A DNA stretch of 64,000 nt from Gammaproteobacteria bacterium. GTDB taxonomy: Bacteria > Pseudomonadota > Gammaproteobacteria > Pseudomonadales > Pseudohongiellaceae. The notes below the pieces were generated by a model that was not told the origin of the DNA, made no database searches, and was given only the letters and a program-made list of their open reading frames with translations. Of the stretch, positions 57,251-64,000 are shown piece after piece (within the stretch, counting starts at the first letter, position 1; every line of letters begins with the position of its first letter). Both the position numbers and the translations under genes were made by a program. The stretch covers positions 62,001-126,000 of the forward strand of contig JAGYKB010000005.1 in assembly GCA_018401885.1 (NCBI GenBank). The letters are read 5' to 3'.

Positions 57251-59290
57251 ATGCGATTGTTAAGTAGTAATTCGAAGACCCGCAGCATTCTGCGCGGTAT
57301 GACACTCGGAGCCATTGCGCTTGGTGTCTCTGCCACAGCGGCTGCCCAAAATCCCGAAGAGTGGTTCACGCTTGGCGGTGATTTCGCGCATACGCGCTAC
57401 TCGCCGGCCGATGAGATTACGGCAGAAAACTTTGCCGACCTCGAGGTTGCTTGGGAATGGGATGGCGCGAGTTTCAAAGCGATCAGCGGCCGCTCTACGC
57501 CCTCGTTGATTGACGGCAAGCTTTTCACCGTTGCGGGCAATAAGCGCTACGTTATCGCAATCGACCCTAAGACAGGGGACACGATCTGGTCATACCGCGA
57601 GCCCGACACACCTCGAGCTGAATACTCAATGCGCGCTGACTATGGCAAAGGCGTCGGCTACGCTCGCATCGACGGCCGCGGCGTTGTCTATATCGCCTCG
57701 CCTGGTTTCTTCCTGACAGCGCTCGACGCTGATACCGGCGTGCCAATAGAAGGTTTTGGTCAACCAGTGCCAATCGACGGCTTTCCTAAGACCGGCGTTG
57801 TCGACATGCTCGCCGACCTCGGGCATCCCTACGATCCTTATGAGGGTCTCCCACTCGAGACTGGCTACATCACCTCTTCATCGCCGCCTATTGTCGTCAA
57901 CGATACAGTTGTTGTCGGTAACTCCGCAGAGCAGGGCTACCACCAGTCGCGTGTAGAAAATGTCCCAGGCGATATTCTCGGTTACGATGCGCGAACTGGC
58001 GCGTTTAAATGGAAGTTTAATGTCATCCCTAAGCCAGGCGAATATGGCCATGAGACATGGGAGAACGATGCATGGGAATGGACTGGTGATGTTTCGTCTT
58101 GGGCGCCTTTGTCGGCAGACCCCGAGAACAACCTCGTTTACATTCCAACTAACAGCGCGACGATCGACTACTACGGTGGTTTCCGTCCGGGAGATAATCT
58201 TTACGGCGCGGCGCTTATCGCGCTAGATACTCGCACCGGCGAGCGCAAATGGCATTTCCAGATGGTGAAGCATGAAATCTGGAATTTCGACAATCCCACT
58301 GCGCCTGTACTGCTCGATCTCGATATGCCTGGCCGCGGCAAAGTCCCTGCGGTTGCTCAGATTACAAAGCAAGCGTGGGTCTATGCCTTTAACCGCATTA
58401 CCGGCGAACCACTGTGGCCTATCGTCGATAAGCCCGTGCCACCGTCCATCGTGCCGGGCGAAGTCCTTTCGCCAACTCAGCCGCATGTGACAAAGCCTGC
58501 GCCTTACGACATGCAAGGCATCACTGTGGATGATCTTGCGGATTTTACGCCTGAGATTCGTCAACAAGCGATAGATGCATTGGCAGACTACCAAATGGGC
58601 CCTCTGTTCAATCCGCCGATTCACGCGGGTAACGATACTGGCAAGTTTGCTGCGATGAATTGCCCAGGCGGCGCCGGCGGTGCGAATATCACAGCGCCCG
58701 CTGTTGCCGACCCTGAGACAGGCAAACTGTATGTGTCTTCGCACAAAGCTTGTTTTGCGCTTCGTCTAATACCGGGAGAGGAGGCTGATCTGCTCTACCC
58801 GAATACAACCGGCGTAACGCTGTCCGATTGGGCAAACGCTGGACCGGGTGCGACTTCGCGTCCTCCTCGTCATCCCGCCGGCATTCCACTGTGGAAGCCA
58901 CCCTATAGCCGCATTACTGCGATCGATATGAACACTGGCGACCATTCTTGGATGATTCCAACGGGCGAGACGCCTAACCGTATCAAGAACAATCCGGCGC
59001 TTGCGGGTATCGATATTGGTAACACAGGCACAGGCGCACTCGTGCCGATGGTCGTCACCAAAAACATGCTGGTCTACTCGGACGCGGCGAGCGACGGAAC
59101 ACCGATGCTTTACGCGATCAACAAAGAGACTGGTGAGATCATGGAGCAGATCGAAGCGCCTGGTCGTAGCAGCTACGGGATGAGCTCGTGGGTTCATGAT
59201 GGTCACCAGTACATCATCCTTCAGACAGGCTCTACGCTGACAGCGATGGCTTTGCCTGGAGCAAAGGCGCAGAGCAGCGGCGGTCACTAA
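57251..59290 (+). CDS. periplasmic PQQ-dependent dehydrogenase (quinoprotein)
   Basis: This 679-residue exported eight-bladed-propeller enzyme has a signal peptide ending near residue 33 (SATAAAQN). It then reads WFTLGGDFAHTRYSPADEIT, the usual quinoprotein start, and WD/W-motif blades. GEPLWPIVDKPVP and LSPTQPHVTKPAPYD match the glucose/quinate-type group, which oxidises sugars or alcohols and passes electrons to quinone or cytochrome. There is no N-terminal membrane domain or fused cytochrome. PQQ synthesis genes are not in the window. A GAGGGAG site and a strong terminator frame the gene. Confidence 0.92.
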   Translation: MRLLSSNSKTRSILRGMTLGAIALGVSATAAAQNPEEWFTLGGDFAHTRYSPADEITAENFADLEVAWEWDGASFKAISGRSTPSLIDGKLFTVAGNKRYVIAIDPKTGDTIWSYREPDTPRAEYSMRADYGKGVGYARIDGRGVVYIASPGFFLTALDADTGVPIEGFGQPVPIDGFPKTGVVDMLADLGHPYDPYEGLPLETGYITSSSPPIVVNDTVVVGNSAEQGYHQSRVENVPGDILGYDARTGAFKWKFNVIPKPGEYGHETWENDAWEWTGDVSSWAPLSADPENNLVYIPTNSATIDYYGGFRPGDNLYGAALIALDTRTGERKWHFQMVKHEIWNFDNPTAPVLLDLDMPGRGKVPAVAQITKQAWVYAFNRITGEPLWPIVDKPVPPSIVPGEVLSPTQPHVTKPAPYDMQGITVDDLADFTPEIRQQAIDALADYQMGPLFNPPIHAGNDTGKFAAMNCPGGAGGANITAPAVADPETGKLYVSSHKACFALRLIPGEEADLLYPNTTGVTLSDWANAGPGATSRPPRHPAGIPLWKPPYSRITAIDMNTGDHSWMIPTGETPNRIKNNPALAGIDIGNTGTGALVPMVVTKNMLVYSDAASDGTPMLYAINKETGEIMEQIEAPGRSSYGMSSWVHDGHQYIILQTGSTLTAMALPGAKAQSSGGH

Positions 59291-59338
59291 TATACCCGTG
59301 CGTGTATAGCTCGTCCGCCGCTTAACACGGCATCTGAG

Positions 59339-59373
59339 AAAGCCGAATGACAGCAATGTCATTCGGCTTTTTT
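59339..59373 (+). terminator. rho-independent terminator
   Basis: AAAGCCGAATGAC (59339-59351) and GTCATTCGGCTTT (59358-59370) form a perfect 13-bp stem with a six-base loop, followed by T to 59373. It ends the PQQ dehydrogenase mRNA and may also serve the convergent DedA gene. Confidence 0.95.
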
Positions 59374-59419
59374 GTGTCTGATGAGAAAGTAGAGGGCAGC
59401 TGGCGCTTAATGCGAGAGC

Positions 59420-59923
59420 TTAGACGAGTTTGTCAACTCCGGTTGCGAGCAGGACCAATGCCCCTGCCCATGTCGCGCATGAGAGCGTATCGATTAAGAT
59501 AAAGCGATTAGGAGCGAATCCGCTTGTCCCAAGCAGCGCTGGGACGATGCTGCGAATCGCAGGCACGAATCGACCGATTGGGACCGCGACTCCGCCCCAC
59601 CGAGCGATCATATTTTCTGTTTTCAAAATCCGATCTGCATAGCGAATAAAGAGACGCGTATGGTGGAGTCGTGGTCCTACAAAGCGGCCGAAAAAAAAGC
59701 CTACATGGTCACCAAGCATTGCACCTGCAGTAGCAGTTATCGCGAGTTGGGTGCCCGAAATAAGTTCCTGTGAGAGCAGGTACGAGGCAATGCCTAGCAG
59801 GAAAACACCGGAAACAAACAGACCTATACCTATAAGCGACTCGAAACACGCGAGCATAAAAACGAGTAGCAGCGCACTGTGCGCGTTGGTCAGAGTCGAT
59901 TCGCCGCCGATCGATGTGAACAC
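59420..59923 (-). CDS. DedA/VTT-family membrane protein
   Basis: This 167-residue inner-membrane protein is of the DedA family, linked to undecaprenyl-phosphate or phospholipid flipping. The signature GDHVGFFFGRFVG near 71-83 and GRFVPAIRSIVPALLGTSGF near 117-136 are conserved. It is a little short for the family. The frame's GTG at 59923 has no close ribosome site. AGGAG lies 19 bases upstream and would suit an in-frame ATA four codons earlier, so the start is uncertain. Confidence 0.88.
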   Translation of the reverse strand: MFTSIGGESTLTNAHSALLLVFMLACFESLIGIGLFVSGVFLLGIASYLLSQELISGTQLAITATAGAMLGDHVGFFFGRFVGPRLHHTRLFIRYADRILKTENMIARWGGVAVPIGRFVPAIRSIVPALLGTSGFAPNRFILIDTLSCATWAGALVLLATGVDKLV

Positions 59924-60357
59924 TGAGAGGTCTATGGGATTTCTCCTGCGTTTTTATAGCACGAATTCAAATGGAGCCTTAGACTACTATAACGCAGCCC
60001 CAATGATTTTGGCCTGCTTAACGTTTCTGCCCTTTAGGCGTGCAATTTAGTGGTGTCGCGCGAAGGTTTGCCTGAAAACGGTGCAACTCAGTGCTCTGGC
60101 AAGCCTGTTTGTGCGTATTAGCAGTGGCATAATGCTTGCAGATTCAGTCCATTGAAAAAGCTTCTGTGGCGTATCGGCTGTGTCTTGCGAGCATGCGGTG
60201 ATTTTGGAGTTAAATGATTTAAATCAATACTCTGGCGATTGGTTGGCAGTGACAAAATATGACCCTCATCAACTTCCGTTTATGGGCTCATCGCGTTAGA
60301 GTATGCGACTTTCAGGCAACATTGTTTGGCTATTAGAAACAGCAGTAGGTACACACT
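59924..60357. other. long intergenic region upstream of the amine oxidase cluster
   Basis: This 434-base gap lies between DedA (minus) and the amine oxidase (plus). No open frame of interest. The notable element is an FNR-like site at 60214-60227. The rest shows no repeat or clear promoter pair. Confidence 0.5.
60214..60227 (+). promoter_or_regulatory. FNR/Anr-type binding site
   Basis: ATGAT-TTAA-ATCAA matches the FNR/Anr consensus TTGAT-N4-ATCAA at 9 of 10 positions. It is about 130 bases before the amine oxidase start. A weak -10-like AAATAT (60255-60260) lies about 30-35 bases downstream, roughly the distance of a class II site. Confidence 0.5.
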
Positions 60358-61950
60358 ATGAAGAAGTTTGTGTCGAGACGAGAGATCCTTGGGCTAATTG
60401 CTAAAGCAGGTGCAAGCGGCGCTGTTTTACAGGCGAGTAACGCTCTCGGTATTGTTCCCGACTCCTATGTCGATATCCCCAAAATCCCGCCAGCAGACCC
60501 CTCGAATCGCCCTAGCGTGGTTGTTTTGGGTGCAGGCGTAGCTGGATTGACTGCGGCACTCGAACTCAAAAAGGCGGGTTATAGCGTGGTGGTGTTAGAG
60601 GCTGCTGGACGCGCTGGTGGTCGCAATATGACCGTGCGTCATGGTGACCTCATCGACGAGGTGGGTAATCCTCAGATTTGCGATTTCGACGACGAGCCGC
60701 ACATGTATTTCAATGCTGGTCCTGCGCGGATCCCAAGCTCGCATCGTAATGTTCTTCATTACTGCAAAGAATTAGGCGTCGAGCTCGAATTTTTTATCAA
60801 TGAAAATAAAGAGACGTACATCCAAGACGACGCCATGCTCGATGGCAAACCCATAAAGAACCGTGAATTTACGACCAACGCGCGTGGCTTCATGGCAGAA
60901 ATAATGGCGAAAAATTTTACCAACGCCGAATTAGACCAGCCCTTCGATCAATGGGAGGTCGAGGCATTGATGCGGGCACTGCGTCGAATGGGCGATCTTG
61001 ATGAAGATATGCTCTACAAAGGCAGTACTCGCGGAGGATATTCGCATGGAGGTTTCCTTGAACACGGACATGCTCACGAGGCCGTCGCGCTAAGAGACCT
61101 CCTTAAGACCGATCTCTTCAGCATGGCGCTAAGCCAAAATGAGGGTGAAACAGGCCCGATGTTGTTTCAGCCCGTCGGCGGCATGGATCAGATAATCAAG
61201 GGCTATCTGCGCAAGCTCCCTGACGAAGTTTTTTACAACGTCATGGTGACCTCAGTGATGCTGCAGAACGATGGCATAGAGGTAGTCTACGAGCATAAAG
61301 GCATAAAGTATAAGATCGAGGCTGACTACTGTTTCAACAGCATTCCGACGCATTTGATGACCGGTATCGACAATAATTTCTCGGCAGATTACAAAGAAGC
61401 GATGGCGTATCCGCGCAGGGGTGAAGCCTACAAGTCAGCCTTCCAAGCGAAAGAGCGCTTTTGGGAGAAAGACGACATCTTTGGAGGAATCTCTTGGACC
61501 AATCAGCCAATCGAGCAGATCTGGTATCCGCCGCACGGCATGTACAAAGAAAAAGGGATCATTCTCTCTGCTTACAACTACGGCGGTGGGATGCATTTTA
61601 CTCAGCTTACACAGGAGGAGCGCATTGAGACGGCGATCCGCCAAGGTGAGAAAGTTCACCCCAACTACCGTAATCTAGTCGAGAAAGGTATCACCATCGC
61701 GTGGCATCGAATGAACCATATGCTCGGCTGCTCGGCGCGGTGGCAAAAGAGCCGTAGCGGATTTACGCAAGAAGAAGAACGCTTGTTCCAAACTCTGCGT
61801 CAGCCTGCGGGAAATAGGCACTACACAATCGGCGATCAGATAACCAAGCATACTGCGTGGCAAGAGAGCGCGATTCTCTCGGCCCATTGGGCAATTAATG
61901 ACATGCTAGCTCGAAAATCGGGCGGCGCAATGCCTGGTCAGCGCGTTTAA
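60358..61950 (+). CDS. exported flavin amine oxidase
   Basis: This 530-residue FAD enzyme is of the flavin monoamine oxidase family; it oxidises amines to imines. The N-terminus has a twin-arginine signal (SRREILGLIAKAG, residues 6-18), so folded export with FAD is likely. The dinucleotide loop GAGVAG is at 58-63, followed by EAAGRAGGRNM. The C-terminal FAD/substrate segment includes GDQITKHTAWQESAILSAHWA near 493. The physiological amine is unknown. Followed after 58 bases by a cytochrome gene and then a RidA gene, which fit as electron acceptor and imine hydrolase. Confidence 0.9.
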   Translation: MKKFVSRREILGLIAKAGASGAVLQASNALGIVPDSYVDIPKIPPADPSNRPSVVVLGAGVAGLTAALELKKAGYSVVVLEAAGRAGGRNMTVRHGDLIDEVGNPQICDFDDEPHMYFNAGPARIPSSHRNVLHYCKELGVELEFFINENKETYIQDDAMLDGKPIKNREFTTNARGFMAEIMAKNFTNAELDQPFDQWEVEALMRALRRMGDLDEDMLYKGSTRGGYSHGGFLEHGHAHEAVALRDLLKTDLFSMALSQNEGETGPMLFQPVGGMDQIIKGYLRKLPDEVFYNVMVTSVMLQNDGIEVVYEHKGIKYKIEADYCFNSIPTHLMTGIDNNFSADYKEAMAYPRRGEAYKSAFQAKERFWEKDDIFGGISWTNQPIEQIWYPPHGMYKEKGIILSAYNYGGGMHFTQLTQEERIETAIRQGEKVHPNYRNLVEKGITIAWHRMNHMLGCSARWQKSRSGFTQEEERLFQTLRQPAGNRHYTIGDQITKHTAWQESAILSAHWAINDMLARKSGGAMPGQRV

Positions 61951-62008
61951 TACGCGAAAAGCCTCTACTTAGAACCTATAACAGCATCCTATTCAAGGTC
62001 ATTTTTAC

Positions 62009-62659
62009 ATGCGAAACATAAGACTACTGACTGCCATTGCCTTGACGGCTTCGATCGCGGGACTCTCTAGCTTTAGCGCCTATGCGCAGCAGTATGCAGC
62101 GGTTGATACGACCAACCAGCCACTGAGCAATGAAGTCTGCGCGACTTGTCACGGCGGCGAGGGTCAGGGTAATCCAGTTGTCGGAGGCCCAAGTCTTGCC
62201 GGACTCGAGCCGTGGTATCTCCGTAAGCAACTCGAAAATTTCCGCGCGGGCATTCGCGGCTCGCAGAAAGATTATATTCCCGGTAATGAAATGCAGGCGT
62301 CAGTTGCTCGACTAAGCGACGCTGAAATTGACGATCTTGTAAATACCATTGCGGGATGGAAGGTGATCGAGAATGACCACACCATTGAGGGTGATCTTAG
62401 CAATGGGGAATCGCTGTATGCCAATTGTGCCGCATGCCACGGCGCCGATGGCGAAGGCAATGAGGCGCTGGGGGCCCCGGGCCTAGTCGGAAGAAACGAT
62501 TGGTATATGTTTAGGCAAATAAAATTATTCAAGTCGGGCTATCGTGGTGTTCACCCTGATGACACAGCAGGGAAACTCATGAGGCCTTCTACTCAGGCCC
62601 TTAAGAGCGACCAAGACGTTAACGACGTTCTTGCATACATTAACTCGTTGGATCGCTAG
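62009..62659 (+). CDS. di-haem c4-type cytochrome c
   Basis: This 216-residue periplasmic cytochrome has a signal peptide ending near residue 26 (SAYAQQ). Two haem sites are seen: CATCH at 44-48 and CAACH at 140-144. Likely methionine ligands are Met95 and one in GKLMRPST near 192. The two halves are related in sequence, as in cytochromes c4 and subunits of dehydrogenases. Placed between the amine oxidase and RidA genes, it probably takes electrons from the flavoenzyme and passes them to an oxidase. Confidence 0.95.
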   Translation: MRNIRLLTAIALTASIAGLSSFSAYAQQYAAVDTTNQPLSNEVCATCHGGEGQGNPVVGGPSLAGLEPWYLRKQLENFRAGIRGSQKDYIPGNEMQASVARLSDAEIDDLVNTIAGWKVIENDHTIEGDLSNGESLYANCAACHGADGEGNEALGAPGLVGRNDWYMFRQIKLFKSGYRGVHPDDTAGKLMRPSTQALKSDQDVNDVLAYINSLDR

Positions 62660-62732
62660 TGGCGCAAATTACTAAGTCAGTGAATAAATAAGGCACCAGG
62701 GCCGAGCCCTCGAGTCAGCCGGAGAAGAATTG

Positions 62733-63425
62733 ATGTCCGAACAAGAAGCAAACTCTCAAGATCAAGTAAGCGACTCGCCAGCACCAGAGGTGCAAGCTGA
62801 TAGAGGCGGCATGAGCGCGCTCAACAAAGCAGTAATTACAGCCGTGGTCCTGCTTGGAATTGTTCTTCTCATTCAGTTTACGGGCGGGGATGAAGCCGAC
62901 CTCCCTGTTTCTACGACAGGCTTATCTGCGGTCTCAGGCGCTGGCGAGAGCGTTGCAGTAGAAACGGCTTCGGACAATGTTGCGATTCTTGATAGAGATG
63001 CTGACAGCGACGTGGTTACCGTCGGCGGCATCGAGAGGCGTGGCGAAGGGCGATACTTTTTTACATCGATTAAAGTGCCTGCCGGTGCAGAATCACTCTA
63101 CCTGAGCGGCTCGGGCGCTTCTCCGCTGGAAGATGGTAGCTGGGGCGACATGGAGCAGCAGGTTGTCGACACGTTCGAAAGCTTCAAACAGACACTCGAA
63201 CAGCAAGGATGGTCAATGGGCGATATTGTTCAGGTTCGCGCCTTTGCTGTGTCCGATGAATTTGGATATCTCGACTTCGAAGGCTTTAATCGCGGCTACC
63301 GCAAGTTCTTTGGCACCGAAGAAAATCCGCTAAAGCCTGTTCGCACCTTTGTCGAGATTCAAGGGCTCGTCGTTCCAGGCTGGTTGGTTGAAATCGAGAT
63401 TCGAGCGGCACGCATGCCAAAATAG
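62733..63425 (+). CDS. membrane-anchored RidA-family protein
   Basis: The 230-residue protein has a short charged N-terminus, one membrane span at about 33-50 (AVITAVVLLGIVLLIQF), a linker, and a RidA (YjgF/UK114) domain at about 100-230. RidA hydrolyses reactive imines/enamines. Active-site residues appear kept: arginine in KPVRTFVEIQGL and glutamate in WLVEIEIRA. Basic residues before and acidic residues after the span put the RidA domain in the periplasm, unlike normal cytosolic RidA. GGAGAAG precedes the ATG. It follows the cytochrome by 73 bases. Confidence 0.85.
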   Translation: MSEQEANSQDQVSDSPAPEVQADRGGMSALNKAVITAVVLLGIVLLIQFTGGDEADLPVSTTGLSAVSGAGESVAVETASDNVAILDRDADSDVVTVGGIERRGEGRYFFTSIKVPAGAESLYLSGSGASPLEDGSWGDMEQQVVDTFESFKQTLEQQGWSMGDIVQVRAFAVSDEFGYLDFEGFNRGYRKFFGTEENPLKPVRTFVEIQGLVVPGWLVEIEIRAARMPK

Positions 63426-63480
63426 CCGCTGCTGTTTTTCAGCAAGCGCCGCCTCGCGCCCGCTATTCAATAACCCTAAG

Positions 63481-64000
63481 CTAGCTAGCCGCAGCGGCGA
63501 CCGCCTCAAGAATACGAGCTCGATTGGGTCGCGCAAGCTGACGGCCTTCTATAAAAACGGCCGGTGTACCTCTCACTCCAGCAGCATTTCCCCCACGCTG
63601 ATCTGCGCGAATCTTCTCTATAATGGACTCATCAAGCATGTCTGCATGCAGCCGCTCAAGGTCGATATTCAGCTCCAACGCATAGCTATCAAATTCGGCC
63701 TCTACTGATCGCATTCCGGACCAGAGGGATTGGGTCTGGAATAGAACGTCATGCATTTCCCAGAATCGACCTTGGCGCCCAGCCGCCTCGGCGTAGAGAG
63801 AGGCGGTCCATGTATTGGGGTGTGCTGCAGTGATGGGAAAATGCCTAAAAATTAGGTGGGCATCTTCACTGATCTCAGGCCAGAGTCGCATCATCGTTTC
63901 GTGTTCGGTCGCGCACGCAGGGCACTGGAAGTCTGCATAAACCACAATCGTTACCGGCGCATCGCGGTTACCTCTCAGATGATCGTTCTCGGCAACTTGA
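63481..64000 (-). CDS. DsbA-like thiol oxidoreductase, partial
   Basis: The gene runs off the right edge; the frame is open back to base 64000. The visible part begins with LRGNRDAPVTIVVYADFQCPAC, a DsbA/DsbG-like thioredoxin fold with active site CPAC. The helical insert (about FRHFPITAAHPN) and GVRGTPAVFIEG with the cis-proline follow. Such proteins form or isomerise disulfides in the periplasm. A GTG inside the frame (63945) is not the true start. It converges with the RidA gene across 55 bases. Confidence 0.88.
   Translation of the reverse strand, partial: QVAENDHLRGNRDAPVTIVVYADFQCPACATEHETMMRLWPEISEDAHLIFRHFPITAAHPNTWTASLYAEAAGRQGRFWEMHDVLFQTQSLWSGMRSVEAEFDSYALELNIDLERLHADMLDESIIEKIRADQRGGNAAGVRGTPAVFIEGRQLARPNRARILEAVAAAAS

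Overview
The window is a chromosomal stretch of a gammaproteobacterium. The evidence is the order of several conserved blocks: ribF-ileS-fkpB-ispH, pepA-holC-valS, lptF-lptG, and iscRSUA-hscBA-fdx-iscX-ndk-rlmN-pilF-rodZ-ispG-hisS-yfgM-bamB-der. The last block matches the Pseudomonas/Cellvibrionales-type order. Periplasmic redox enzymes (PQQ dehydrogenase, Tat-type flavin amine oxidase, c4-type cytochrome) and the BamB/LptFG genes indicate an aerobic, probably marine Gram-negative. The exact family cannot be fixed from this sequence; Pseudohongiella-, OM182- or Cellvibrionales-like groups are guesses. No phage, insertion sequence, integrase or CRISPR array was seen.

Layout. 1-6.7 kb: 3' end of an acyl-CoA synthetase, a secreted beta-solenoid-like protein with seven N-G repeats, an exported metallo-beta-lactamase-fold enzyme, a thioesterase, glnK-amt, a bile-acid/sodium symporter homologue and a BamE-like lipoprotein. 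6.9-8.8 kb: ECF sigma / zinc anti-sigma / secreted DUF4252-like operon. 9.4-15.2 kb: ribF, ileS, fkpB, ispH, with lspA missing from its usual place. 15.2-23.6 kb: valS-holC-pepA on the minus strand, then a thioesterase, lptFG and an RDD protein. 23.8-32 kb: branched-chain amino-acid genes (two different isopropylmalate-synthase-family enzymes, leuB, an Lrp-type regulator), with tRNA-Leu(CAA), queA and mdh between them. 32.2-34.5 kb: a second ECF sigma / anti-sigma / secreted-protein operon. 34.6-51.3 kb: zinc-ribbon protein, PHP nuclease, the Fe-S operon and the large ndk-to-der block. 51.4-56.9 kb: threonine dehydratase, an exported M18 aminopeptidase, a GNAT acetyltransferase, and a minus-strand operon of retropepsin-like protein, RimK ligase and AstE/aspartoacylase-like hydrolase. 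57.2-64 kb: a PQQ dehydrogenase, DedA, then Tat-type flavin amine oxidase, di-haem cytochrome c and a membrane-anchored RidA, ending in a truncated DsbA-like gene.

How the genes work together. The isc block builds Fe-S clusters that IspG, IspH and RlmN in the same window need. GlnK and Amt control ammonium uptake. LptF/LptG and BamB serve outer-membrane assembly. The most interesting unit is at 60.3-63.4 kb. Its amine oxidase, cytochrome and RidA domain are all predicted to face the periplasm, which suggests an exported amine-to-imine-to-carbonyl oxidation module with its own electron acceptor and imine hydrolase. A near-consensus FNR/Anr box lies upstream.

Other notable points: pilF and a shortened rodZ lie in one uninterrupted reading frame; a perfect terminator for one gene is embedded in the coding sequence of the opposing gene; several unrelated short tandem repeats sit in 5' leaders; and two convergent gene pairs share their stop codons through a CTAG palindrome. 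All calls come from reading the sequence; no database search was run.
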